Below are positions 47,984 through 59,333 of a stretch of DNA of 64,000 nt, piece by piece. The notes under the pieces are model-generated. The model was not told the origin of the DNA, made no database searches, and saw only the letters and a list, made by a program, of their open reading frames with translations. Origin of the DNA: Rosa chinensis (lineage: Eukaryota; Streptophyta; Magnoliopsida; Rosales; Rosaceae); NCBI RefSeq assembly GCF_002994745.2, contig NC_037093.1, positions 68,343,510 through 68,407,509 on the forward strand. Direction: 5' to 3'. The stretch's first letter is position 1. Each line of letters begins with the position of its first letter. Position numbers and translations under genes: made by a program.

Positions 47984-49645
47984 TCACACATAATCATCTA
48001 ACACCTTTCTGTAAATATCTATATGAACCACACTGCATCTTTTACACATATCCTCAAACATCCTCTCAGCCTCAACAGCCTTCCCCTTGGCGCATAACTC
48101 TTTGACGAAAACTGAAAAGCTCTCCAAACTAATAATGTACCTCTGATCAAGTGCGTCACAGAAAACCTGCATTGCGCTTCTCAAATCACCATCCTCGGAA
48201 TAACCTTTGACCAAGCAACTACAGAGCGTGGCATCAAGGGCATGACCATTTCGAAGCATGTCATGGATAAGCCCTTCAACTTCCCCCATTCTACCTCTCA
48301 CATTACAAAGACTACATATCACTGAGTTGTATGAAAAGAAATTGGGAAAGCAATCCATTTGTGGCATTTGCTTTACAAGATTAATGGCTCTTTCGAGCTC
48401 CCCATTTTCAAGAAGAACACTCAGCACTGCATTAAAGCTCGAAACACTTGGCTTCAGGCCTCTCATTCTCATTTCCATTAAAAGCAAAATTGCTCCATCC
48501 GGTTCTTTCCTCTTACAATACTCATTGACAACAATTCCGTACGCTTTCACATCCAGTTTCATCCCAAGTCTGGCCATCTCTTTAAGATGCTCAACAGCTT
48601 CATCAGCCTTCCCCGCAATGCAAAGCCCTTTCAATATACTCGTATGCGTCGCTATATCATCCTTCACACCATTCAACCTCATCCTCGTCATCATCCTCTT
48701 TGCCTCATTAACATTCCCACTCAAACAAAAACCATGAATCACCGCATTGTAAGTCAACACATTAGGCTCACAAGCCTGTTTCACCATCTCATCCATACAC
48801 TTCATTGCCTCGCCCAACTCACCTTTCTTACTATACCCATCAATCAAAGTTGTATAAGTTACCGTATCAGGCAAGCAATCCTTACCCTCCATCATCTGAC
48901 CCAAAACTCTCCTCGCGCTATCAACCTCACCCTTCTTGCAGAACCCATGAATCATAGTATTGTAAGTAATCAAATTCGGCTCACAAGTCATTTCATCGAA
49001 CACCTTCTGTGCATTCTCAATCTCACCCACTTTACAAAACCCTCTAATCATTATGGTATAAGTCGACGCATCCGGTTTCACCAGACCTTCCTTGAAAATC
49101 TGATCATAAATTGACTCAGCTAAACCAATCCTATTTGCCCTAACCAACACACCCAGAATTGCATTGTAAGAAAACAAGCACCTCCCATTCTCAATCACTT
49201 TCGCCTTGTGAAACCAATTAATGGCGGCCCTCACACCGCGGCGGCGGCCGTGAGCTGTGATGAACTTGCCGATCAGAAAATCAGAGAGGTGATTGGATTC
49301 TTGGAGGAGTGATGAGGCGGAGGAGAAGAGGGAGTGGGAGAGGAGGATGTCAGTGATGGCCGAGTAGCATTTGAAGGTGTGGGAGTAGTTGTTGGGATTG
49401 TGGTCAGGGTTTGATGCCCATTTGAAGAAGAAGAGGGCGTGGTAGGGATTGGTCTGGTTGTGGAGGACTTGGATAACTAGGGTTGGGTTTAGGTGAGGTG
49501 AGAACTGGTTAAGAGGGGCTGAGCTCAGGTTTGAGGGGTTAGGTGTCTGTGGGTTTAGGGTTTGCAGGAGGGAGGTTATGAATGTCACTTGAGAGTGATT
49601 GGTAGAGGTGTGAAATGGGTTTAGGGCTCTAGCTGGTGCAGCCAT
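47984..49645 (-). CDS. P-class pentatricopeptide-repeat protein
   Basis: 553 residues, intronless as usual for plant PPR genes. From about residue 155 onward there are roughly eleven 35-residue PPR motifs, for example YTIMIRGFCKVGEIENAQKV, YNTMIHGFCKKGEVDSARRV and YTTLIDGYSKKGELGEAMKC. No E, DYW or SMR domain follows, so it is P class. The Pro/Asn/Ser/Thr-rich, acid-poor N-terminus is compatible with an organelle targeting peptide, most likely mitochondrial. P-class PPRs bind specific organelle RNAs and affect splicing, stability or translation; the RNA target cannot be read with confidence here. The start is the ATG at 49643-49645. Confidence 0.93.
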   Translation of the reverse strand: MAAPARALNPFHTSTNHSQVTFITSLLQTLNPQTPNPSNLSSAPLNQFSPHLNPTLVIQVLHNQTNPYHALFFFKWASNPDHNPNNYSHTFKCYSAITDILLSHSLFSSASSLLQESNHLSDFLIGKFITAHGRRRGVRAAINWFHKAKVIENGRCLFSYNAILGVLVRANRIGLAESIYDQIFKEGLVKPDASTYTIMIRGFCKVGEIENAQKVFDEMTCEPNLITYNTMIHGFCKKGEVDSARRVLGQMMEGKDCLPDTVTYTTLIDGYSKKGELGEAMKCMDEMVKQACEPNVLTYNAVIHGFCLSGNVNEAKRMMTRMRLNGVKDDIATHTSILKGLCIAGKADEAVEHLKEMARLGMKLDVKAYGIVVNEYCKRKEPDGAILLLMEMRMRGLKPSVSSFNAVLSVLLENGELERAINLVKQMPQMDCFPNFFSYNSVICSLCNVRGRMGEVEGLIHDMLRNGHALDATLCSCLVKGYSEDGDLRSAMQVFCDALDQRYIISLESFSVFVKELCAKGKAVEAERMFEDMCKRCSVVHIDIYRKVLDDYV

Positions 49646-49787
49646 TGATTTCCGAAGACACCTCTAGATGAAGATGAAGAAGAAGAAGATGGTGCGTCTG
49701 TTTCCAACTCGAACTCAGCTTTGCGCCTTTGCTACTATGCATGTTTGGCATGGCTTTTATTTAGTTTTACAAGTGAATGTGTGATAA

Positions 49788-50030
49788 GAATTTACTACTG
49801 TAAAATAACAAAGAGATCACCGAGACTTTGAGAGTTAGGTGTTTTAACCTCTACAAGATACGAAGATAAATTATTTACGTGTTCGCAATTATCTAATATG
49901 AATGATTTACTACTGTAAAATAACAAAGAGATTGTGACAATTGAGACTTTGAGCTAAGTTGGGTGTTTTAACCTCTGCAAGATACGAAGATAAATTATTT
50001 ACTTGTTCGAAATTATCTAATATGAATTGT
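49788..50030. repeat. Tandem duplication of about 115 bp
   Basis: TTTACTACTGTAAAATAACA through TTATCTAATATGAAT occurs at 49791-49904 and again at 49905-50028. The copies differ by substitutions and a small insertion (AGATTGTGACAATTGAGAC in the second). Confidence 0.85.
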
Positions 50031-50384
50031 TTTTGTAATTCAAAATAGAGTGCTGATTTTGTGTAGTGAATGATGCTATAGTGTGGCGACTCATTAGTTT
50101 GTATACTTATCATTACATGTTTCGGTACCTATATAATAAATCTCGTCATATGCATACATAGACCGAATAATATTTACATAAAACAATGACAATGATTTAG
50201 ATTGTCTTGAAACACATATATACAGTAGTCCAAAACTTGATATATAATTTTTCTTGATAATTCAAGTCGAGAATTGATTGAATTATCGACTGCATTCTAT
50301 TACTAAAGTTGTCAATAAATAACCAACAACGACTACAAAATGATGAAAAAGGGAAACAAAGGTTAACAAAATTGTTTTACCAAT

Positions 50385-50620
50385 GAGGGTTGGTTCAGTT
50401 GGTATGTGCATGCTTGTGGTTGAGTCTCAATTCAAGTTCGATCCCCCTCTACTAGCAATCTTGCGATGGGTCGCGCGATCTATAAGTCTCATGCGGAAAT
50501 CCATACCCGGGGGTTGTGCAGACAAGTACGTGTCACATGTCAGTCCTTCAAGGTCGAGGTTGTAGATCTGTCCTAAACATGAAAGTGTAGGATAACTTTC
50601 CTTTCTCCAAACTTTTTTTG
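50385..50620 (+). mobile_element. Probable tRNA-derived SINE
   Basis: A box A-like TGGTTCAGTTGG (50391-50402) and a box B-like AGTTCGATCCC (50435-50445) have the spacing of a pol III internal promoter, preceded by GAGGGT. The sequence cannot fold as a full tRNA and runs on into an unrelated body, as in plant SINEs. The 3' end is tentative; a T tract lies near 50610. Confidence 0.6.
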
Positions 50621-50947
50621 ACTACAAAAATGTTTTCACTCCCCAAAAACCAATGAAATAGAAGTGAAATGAAAACAAAATTATTCACACAAATCCCCTT
50701 AATTTTTATGTGTATTATTACGTCACATTCTTGGTATTGTATTTGCACATTGAGCCCTTCATTGTATGATCAAATGGTCTTAAACTCTTAGACATGCGTA
50801 ATTTGTTACACTGGGAGGTAAGATGACATGTTTGGTACTCGCAGAAGGGTGTAAAAAAGAAAAGGAAGGAAGGATAAAACGTTTTAACTTTCCAAAGGCC
50901 AAAAAATCGAGCGGAAGTAGAAACAAATCCACAGAAAGCGAAGTGAA

Positions 50948-53900
50948 ATGAAAGCAGCACTATCCACACTGATCAGCTCCAAGACTCTCAGCCCTCACCC
51001 CTCTTCTTCTTCTTTCTCTCGCGCCTTTTGGCTTCAACCAAAGACCCTCTCCAACTCACCCTCCTTCATTACCCTTATCCCCTCCAAGACCCTCACCACC
51101 AACAATTACTCCCGTCTCCGCCTCAATCATCGCAAGTCCCTCACCTCGTCGATAATGGCCTCCGCTTTCAAGCCCGAAGAAGCCAGGGTCCCACCTGCCC
51201 TTCCCTTGCCCACTCCTCCGGTCAACAAGGTAACCAAGCTCTGTGTGGTGTTTAATTAGAGTTCGGACGTTGAAATTGATTTGAATTTGGGTGTTTTTTT
51301 ATATTTTTTTTTTATGGATTTAGTTTAAGATTGGACTGTGCCAATTGTCGGTGACGGCCGATAAGGAGAGGAACATTGCTCATGCTCGCAAGGCCATCGA
51401 GCAGGCTGCCGCACAGGGTGCTCAGCTGGTTCTCCTACCTGTGAGTTTCATCTGTCATTACTCACTCGCTATGTGTTTTTTTTTTTTTTGAGGACATTCA
51501 TATTGTTTAGTGATTAAGCTCATCGGTTCGAGTTGATTAAAGTTGTTTTAAGTATAATAATCTGTTTGAAAGCACAGAGATCAGCTAAACAAACTGGGAC
51601 TATATAGGAAGAAGCCAACTGAATTATGTCATATGGGTATCTATTTCGTCATATGTTAAGTAAATATGTAGAAACATTGGGTTGAACTTGTTTTTGCTTC
51701 TTTGTACGTCAGGAAATATGGAATGGCCCATATTCAAATGATAGCTTCCCAGTGTTTGCTGAGGATATTGACGCTGGTGGGGATGCATCTCCTTCGACAG
51801 CCATGCTTTCTGAAGTTGCTCAGCGCCTGAAAATCACCATTGTTGGTGGATCTATATCAGAGCGTTCCGGTGATCGGCTGTACAATACTTGCTGTGTCTT
51901 TGGTACTGATGGAAAGCTGAAAGCTAAACATAGGAAGGTAAGGCTCTAAGCTCATCAACTGTATGTGATAATATCAAGTATACAACTTTTACTCTTAATT
52001 TAGATATTTTTTTTATATGACTATAAGTCATTTTAAATATGATTGATGAGTAGAAATTCTTAGCCTACCAGCATCAGCAGAATACACCCAAGGACTGTTA
52101 GAATTATAGTTTTAACTTTTAAGGTGCTAGATCGCTAGTAATCTTTACAATCTTCTAACTTGGACTTTATCTGGGATTGAGTCCTCTAAATTATTTCACC
52201 ATCCACATGCTTAATCATGGTGCAAGATTGGTTTCAGCTCAGTGAGGAGGACCAGTAAAAATCTACTGTTAACTCTGGATGAGGCCTCCCCAATACATAG
52301 GGGGCGACAGCCTTCAATGATCTTGATTGAAGAATAGCGCTCTCCGTTTGCCTTACAAATAGAGAGAGTGTATTTCCTTCAATGAATGCTTCAGGGTTAG
52401 AGGACGTAGGGTTTTGAACTTTCAATGCTAACCTTTGAAACTAAACTTTTTTTTCGTAGACTTTGTTTATTACTGATTCAGTAACAAAGCTCATGGGGAT
52501 CTACATGTATCACAGATACACCTCTTTGATATTGATATCCCTGGGAAGATTACCTTTATTGAATCAAAGACTCTTACAGCAGGGCAAACTCCTACCATTG
52601 TGGACACAGGTATGATGTTCATTCTGTGCATATTGACCTCTCCAACTATGTTGATTATGATAACCGATCTCTCATTTCTTGGTTGAGTTATTGTAATTCC
52701 TTATTTGGGATAGTAACAATGAAATGCTTCATGCAGAAGTTGGGCGTATTGGCATAGGCATTTGTTATGACATTAGGTTCCAGGAACTAGCCATGATCTA
52801 TGGAGCAAGAGGTTAGCCTTTTCTTTTTCTTTCTGTTGAGTTTCTGTGTTTTCTGGTCATCCCATGCGGCAACAGCCATGTGATGTTGCTAGTAATGAAA
52901 CTTAAGTATTAACTTTTCCCCTGTACTCAGAATCAATAATTCCTTCTTGTTATATATAACATTATCATCTTACAGCACCAAAATACATGAAATGTGCCAC
53001 ATTATTCCTTCTTGGTAGTTTAACTGATATATTATCTTTGCACTTGTTATCATCGGATGGGGCTTTAATTCTGTTTTGATTATTTTTTTTATTAGTTAAG
53101 AAGTGTACATTCTGCGCTTGAAAATACCAAAAGGCAAAAGCTAATAGTATTGAGTTGTTGAGTGTTGACATTAGGTGCTCACTTGATATGCTATCCTGGG
53201 GCTTTTAACATGACCACTGGGCCATTGCATTGGGAATTGTTGCAGAGAGCAAGGTATTGCTTATTTGAAGTCATTTAAAAAATTATTTTAATGCTATTTA
53301 TAGTTCATTATATAGTTATTCTTACTGAGATTTGCCTTCTATCTCTTGTGCAGGGCTACAGATAACCAGGTACTCTATCCTACATCCTGTATGAGATATG
53401 TATCCTGATTTATGTCTGTAAATAAACTTGAAGTTCATTTCATGACACAAACAAAATGTTATGATTTATTACATGACTAGGACCATAGCATGTCGTGTCC
53501 CAGTGTTATTACAATATTACCTGGGTTGTCCACAGGCAAAACTGTATCTTCTCCATCACATGTCCTACTAGGCTGGTGAAGGTTGTTTTGATGTGATTTA
53601 TATTTGATCAAATTACCAACCATTATGTACAAGCTTACGTGGTTTGCACAAAGAAGTTGTTTCAAGTACTATTAGTTGCATTGGAGAAATTCAAACCACC
53701 TAAATTTTTATCCGTTCGTCTTTGTCACTGCTACAGAGATTTTGTTACCTAAAATTACAGTTGTGATATTAACAGGGGACAGTAAAGTTCCATGCAGTGT
53801 ATTATACATGTTTCGTAACAGTGAAATAGAAAATGTCTTTTTACATTTCAACTGATCTGGGGGTTAGCATTATGTATGAAGTAAACTAATTTTCAAAACA

Positions 53901-54664
53901 TGTTGCAATCTGTAAACCAAGTAGAAAATGTGTATGCTCTCTCTTTAAATTTGATTTAAATCAATCACAAGTTAGGCTTTCCTCCATATCAACTGTTAAC
54001 AATTTTCATGGATGTTATTCTTTTGGTTGGTTGACAGCTATATGTGGCAACTTGTTCACCTGCTCGAGATGCCGGAGCTGGTTATGTGGCATGGGGCCAC
54101 TCCACCCTTGTCGGACCAGTATGTTTGACACTAAACTTTTGCTTTGCACATACATGCTTCCCTTAAATCTGTCCCGGAGCCATTCATTGGCAAGTTGAAT
54201 TTTTACTGGAACCATTCGTTGGCAAGTTAATGCCTTCGCCAAAGGTCCTATACTTTGTTTTGAAAAGCACAGTTGTATACTTAATGATGAAGAAAATGCC
54301 ATCATTGTGATACTTGCTGAGCTTTTGCGGAGACAATTTGGCTCATAGAGTGTGACCTATAGTTCTAAATGTGGCAGTTTGGAGAAGTGCTGGCAACTAC
54401 AGAACATGAAGAGGCAATAATCATAACTGAGGTTGATTATTCACTCCTTGAGCTTAGAAGGTGCTGTGGTTTCCAACCTAATGCATGTTTTCTTTTTTAT
54501 TCAAGAATGCTTTAAGATATATTAATAACATCTCATAGAGTTAATGTATAAAAGAATTTAACACAAGTTTATTTCCACTATTCAGAACAAATCTCCCTTT
54601 ACTGAAGCAGCGGCGAGGTGATCTTTACCAGTTGGTAGATGTTCAGAGGTTGAATTCTAAATGA
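50948..54664 (+). CDS. Omega-amidase (NIT2-like, nitrilase superfamily), probably dual-start
   Basis: Hydrolyses alpha-ketoglutaramate/alpha-ketosuccinamate to the keto acid and ammonia. Ten exons: 50948-51229, 51324-51440, 51713-51937, 52516-52609, 52737-52811, 53175-53253, 53354-53369 (16-nt microexon), 54038-54118, 54378-54460 and 54586-54664, giving 376 residues. The Glu-Lys-Cys triad is present: Glu in [11 protein letters not shown], Lys in KHRKIHLFD, Cys in [10 protein letters not shown]. Residues 1-69 are rich in Ser/Thr/Pro/Arg and look like a plastid or mitochondrial transit peptide. Met70 (MASAFKPEE) would start a cytosolic form. It closely resembles Arabidopsis At5g12040, which I recall as an immediate neighbour of class II sHSP genes; here sHSP genes lie about 22 kb away. 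Confidence 0.93.
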
Positions 54665-54771
54665 TTGTCAAAGACTTATTATACACAAAGCGAGTGCTAG
54701 TGAGAAATGTTTGTGAATGTATCAAGTAATGGAAATAATGAGACCCTTTGATTATGGAATACTGAAACTAA

Positions 54772-54896
54772 TGTGACTGTATTTCGCATATTGAAGTTTA
54801 TAATTATTTCGATATTGAAGGTTTGAGCAAATACTGTGACTTAATTTCGTATATTGAAGTCTATTTATTTTGATATTGAAGGTTTTAGCAGATGTT
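54772..54896. repeat. Tandem duplication of about 62 bp
   Basis: TGTGACTGTATTTCGCATAT to GAGCAAATAC and TGTGACTTAATTTCGTATAT to TAGCAGATG are diverged direct copies just behind the omega-amidase gene. Confidence 0.75.
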
Positions 54897-55172
54897 CTTT
54901 CCTGTTTCCTGGGAAGGTGGGGTTTTGGAGCAGACTCCATGGGGAAACTCAGTTTGCCAGACACTGTGAAATGGGATGTTCAATTCCAGACTTCCAGACT
55001 TCAATAAGACTGTGAGTAGGACCTCTTCAGCAGTCTTGGGCCCTGAATTTGAATTGGAACGGACAAAATACACGGGCCAAAATGGAAATGAAGTCCACGT
55101 GAAGATGGAGACCCCAGGAATCAGTACAAACTTACAAAGGGCACGTGGGTACAGCATGGACAAAGCCCTCTA
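54897..55172. other. Unrecognised non-repetitive stretch
   Basis: A 65-codon + frame (54976-55173) begins MFNSRLPDFNKT; I recognise no family. It borders the minisatellite and may be part of an unidentified mobile element or of the extended 3' region of the omega-amidase gene. Confidence 0.3.
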
Positions 55173-58020
55173 GTAGACCTCAGGTAGTAGAGCCCGGTCA
55201 TCAATCTACTAGACATTAAATAGTACAAGTTGGTATAATAGTACTAGTAGGTATAAGCTAGTAGACCTCAAGTAGTAGAGCCCGGCCTTCAATCTAGTAG
55301 ACCTCAAGTAGTACTAGTTGGTATAATCTATAGTAAATTACCATTAACCTACGCTTTTTTTCTTCATAAATTATCATAAGCAGGTCTGTTTTTTTTAATT
55401 CTCATGAGCTAGTGTGTAGGGCCCATGCGCAAAGTATTATTCCTTGCTATTAGATTCATTTCCTTTTTGAATTATTTCTATTGGCAAGTAAAGTATGAAT
55501 ATGCCCTTGTGGGTTTGATAATATGAATTAACACTGCAAAATGTCAGTAGCATTATGACAAAATAATATTTCTAGAAACAATACATTTATTTAATAATTC
55601 CAAAAATTATTTATACATATTACAATATGAAACTTGAACACTATATCATTTATCTCTGGCTTTGCTGCTTTCACATATAAGTTGTTTTGAATTTTACATC
55701 TTCTCATGGTGAAGAAGTTTCTCCAGCATAATTTCCTGGAGTACTGACCCTCAATAGTATACTGACCTCCAGTAGTATACTAGCCCTATCAGTAATGTAC
55801 TGATCCCCAGTAGTATACTAGCATGGCCTTCTTGCGTTTTCTCACATCAGCATTGCTTTCATTAGCTCTATCATGCAAGTCAACAGGCAACACAGAGCAT
55901 AAGGGATGACAAAGTGTGTCCAAAAATGCTTTGGCGATTACAACTCTAATCATTTCTCTTCAAAAATCATAGCATTCAAACACATAAAAACTGTCACTAA
56001 ACTTAGAGTCTAATCTCTATAGTTTCTTCCATTTCTTTCCAAGATAGAAATTGGAAAAGAAAAAAATGAAAGGAAGTAGAAGATACAAGCAGCAAAATTT
56101 GCAACTAATCCATGAACTTGCAAGAACAAAGAACCATAAAAAGCAACAATTTTTTTGTCAAACTAACATAAACACAAAACTAAAGCATTACACAGCACCA
56201 ACAATCCCATAAGAAACTAACATAAACACAAAACTAAAGCTACTGACCCTCAATACAAAACTAATAATCATACTATAGCTACTGACCTACAAACAAAATG
56301 TTGTTGAGCCCTGCAAAAATAACAAACAAATTAGGATCAGTACAGCTCCACCAAATTGCAAAACAAATAAACAACACACAATCCATTATAGCTTACCCAT
56401 GTCAAAACCTGTGACAACATGAGGTTGAAGGTACTGACCCTCAGACTTTCTCAATCAAAATTTCTCAGCTAAAACTACTAAGCATAATCAAATTTCGACA
56501 GTATTAAATGCATAATTAGACTATAGCTACTGACCTTCAGTAACTACAAATTTCTCTACTGACCTTCAAGCCCTAGTATCGCAAAAGCCTCGTCTCCGGG
56601 GTCGCGCCCTCACTTAGCTGTTTGGCGTCGTAGCCTCCCTTCGCCGGCTGCTTAGCCACCTCACTTCACCGGCTTTACAGCCTCCCTTTGCCGGCTGCTT
56701 CATCGCCTAGATTCGTTAGAGCCCTAGATCGATTTAGGGAGGATTTGGATTTTGGGACCGTTTTGATTTTGGGAGAAATGGGTTATGTGAGTCTTACTGG
56801 CATGTTTCGTAATTTGCTTAATATTTGAGTGCTTTTTCTATACAATGGGCTGACGGCCTGTTTCAATTGAGTGTTTTTTCTATACAATGGGCTGACAGCC
56901 TGTTTCAATTGTTGGCCCCATGGGCTATTGATTTTGGAGTCTGCTATTGGAAAATAATAGTGTCATTTTGTAGTTATTGGTGAAAAGCTCTATAATCTTG
57001 TAGACCCAAATAGTACTAGTAAGTATAATCTAGTATACCTCAAATAGTACTAGTAGGTATAAGCTAGTAGACCTCAAGTAGTAGAGCTCGGTCATCAATC
57101 TAGTAGACCTCAAATAGTTCGGTCATCAATCCAGTAGACCTCAAATAGTACTAGTAGGTATAACATAGTATACCTCAAATAGTGCTAGTAGGTATAATTT
57201 AGTATACCCCAAATAGTACTAGTAGGTATAAGCTAGTATAGACCTCAAGTAGTAGAGCTCGGTCATCAATCTAGTAGACCTCAAATAGTTCGGTCATCAA
57301 TCCAGTAGACCTCAAATAGTACTAGTAGGTATAACATAGTATACCTCAAATAGTGCTAGTAGGTATAATTTAGTATACCCCAAATAGTACTAGTAGGTAT
57401 AAGCTAGTATAGACCTCAAGTAGTAGAGCTCGGTCATCAATCTAGTAGACCTCAAATAGTTCGGTCATCAATCCAGTAGACCTCAAATAGTACTAGTAGG
57501 TATAATCTAGTATACCTCAAATAGTACTAGTAGGTATAAGCTAGTAGACCTCAAGTAGTAGAGCCCGTTCATCAATCTAGTACACCTCAAATAGTTTGGT
57601 CATCAATCTAGTAGACCTCAAATGGTACTAATAGGTATAATCTAGTATACCTCAAATAGTACTAGTAGGTATAAGCTAGTAGACCTCAAGTAGTAGAGCA
57701 CGGTCATCAGTCTAGTACACCTCAAATAGTTTGGTCATCAATCTAGTAGACCTCAAATAGTACTAGTAGGTGTAATCTAGTAGACCCAAATAGTACTAGT
57801 AGGTATAATCTAGTACACCTCAAATAGTATTAGTAGGTATAAGCTAGTAGACCTCAAGTAGTAGAGCCCGATCATCAATCTAGTATACCTCAAATAGTAC
57901 TAGTAGGTATAATCTAGTAGACCTCAAGCAGTAGAGCCCGGTCATCAATCTAGTAGACCACAAGTAGTAGCGCCCCGGTCATCAATCTAGTAGACCTCAA
58001 ATAGTACTAGTAGGTAGACA
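55173..58020. repeat. Complex minisatellite array with 171-bp higher-order unit, split by an insertion
   Basis: Array segments at 55173-55329 and 56999-58020 are built from about 31-34-bp modules such as TAGTAGACCTCAAATAGT, ACTAGTAGGTATAATCTAG and CGGTCATCAATC. Between about 57084 and 57426 the modules form an exact 171-bp higher-order period (GAGCTCGGTCATC at 57084, 57255 and 57426). Later units are shuffled. No open frame runs through the array. Confidence 0.9.
55330..56998. mobile_element. Possible 1.66-kb insertion inside the minisatellite
   Basis: The array is interrupted here. TATAATCT occurs at both edges (55322-55329 and 56991-56998), compatible with an 8-bp target duplication. The interior has about eight scattered ACTGACC[C/T]TCA-like motifs (55744-56565), which could be subterminal repeats, and a GC-richer block at 56550-56720. 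Clear terminal inverted repeats and a transposase were not found. Confidence 0.4.
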
Positions 58021-58269
58021 GAAACCAGAAGTAAAAACTCAAGAATACTATAGAATTTTCGAATAATGAAACACCTTTATAATCTAATGATTTTTTATTC
58101 TAAAATTTCAATATTTCATAGTATCGTTGAATTTTCAAGGAATAGAGAAGTAGAGAAGCTAAAACTAAGTGAGGGAATATTCAATACACTGATGTATACT
58201 TACACTAATATAAATGAGCAGCCGAATAACATCAAGTAAATCAAAAAAATAATTGTCTATAAATATGCA

Positions 58270-58446
58270 TTATTGAAATATACGGAAGTGTATTCCATGC
58301 ACTGTCAATGCATGGATATTTGCAATATGAATGAATATAATTTTTTTAATATTAAAATATATAAAGGAGTGGATTAAATAAGTGACTGTTATTTTTTTAA
58401 AGATTAAAATAACCGTCAGTGCACTTACACTGTCGGTACATACAAT
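58270..58446. repeat. Degenerate MITE-like repeat, copy B
   Basis: Shares the end motif CTTACACTGTCGGTACATA (about 58425) with the repeats near 39256 and 63781. The left end GTGTATTCCATGCACTGTCA is weakly complementary. Confidence 0.4.
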
Positions 58447-58937
58447 CATCTTTAGAGATATAATGAGTCTGCTGGTTCATTTATACTGTGGTTGCATTGA
58501 ATAATTTTCCAAATTAAGGGGATGGCGGTGGAAATGCTAGCCTTTCAATCTCTGACAATAACCATGCTGCTGCCACTGCTTCACTGCTTTGTTGGGAACA
58601 GCGCAAAGTGTCTCTATTTGTTCGGCAACTAATGACCTTCTCCTCCTCCTCGGGATCCCCAACACCCATCTCTTTCACTAATATCACTGCATGATTGGAG
58701 AGAGCTTGATGAATTCCACTTCATACTTGCTAAAATTACAAAAATTAAGTCTGTTCTTTTTCAAGTACTAGACTACTAGTAGCACGTTACTAAAGTTCAA
58801 AGAAGAAACGTTGTGCCGGTAGTACGTCTGCATTTTAATCTTAACTTTTTAGTTTTTACATATGTATATGTACAAAAATTGTATTTTTAAATCTTTAATG
58901 TCTTTTTTTTTATCTTAATTTTTTTTTCTGTCAACAC
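58447..58937. other. Intergenic, no recognisable gene
   Basis: A short GC-richer stretch (58525-58680) has broken frames and no family match. Confidence 0.4.
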
Positions 58938-59325
58938 CAGTGGTGGATTTATGATTCGAAAATGGGGTGGGCTACATATTCAAGTGTCTTTTTTTTTGCA
59001 AAGCCCAATTTTTTTTTTCCGTTATAACTATGTACAAATGTAAGAAGTATCGTATTGTATTGACGTCGACGGAGGCCGGGAGACAAGAGTATTTGGAAAA
59101 AAACAAGAGTGAGAAACCTGAGAAAAGAAGAAAATGGGGGCTCAATTTCTAATGAGTAATGGAATGGACGAAGAGGAGACTGGAGACTGGTCCCTAATTA
59201 TTTTTGGGTGGGTTTCAACATCAAGACGACAACATTTTGATGATACTATATATAGAATTTTTTTTTTCTTCAAAACTCTCGGGCGGGCTTGAGCCCTCCC
59301 CATCAACTATGTGGATCCGCCAGTG
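58938..59325. mobile_element. hAT-type MITE with 8-bp target duplication
   Basis: 388 bp, flanked by perfect GTCAACAC copies (58930-58937, 59326-59333). Ends CAGTGGTGGAT (left) and, as reverse complement of the right end, CACTGGCGGATCC. The 8-bp duplication and CA...TG ends indicate hAT. One 61-codon frame inside has no transposase similarity. Confidence 0.85.
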
Positions 59326-59333
59326 GTCAACAC

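Noticed and set aside
50385..50450. tRNA gene
   Set aside because: A- and B-box-like motifs are present, but no acceptor stem or anticodon arm can be formed; a SINE fits better.
56999..58020. CRISPR array or centromeric satellite
   Set aside because: This is a plant nuclear region; repeats are contiguous modules without unique spacers. The 171-bp period alone is not evidence of a centromere, and genes lie within 3 kb.
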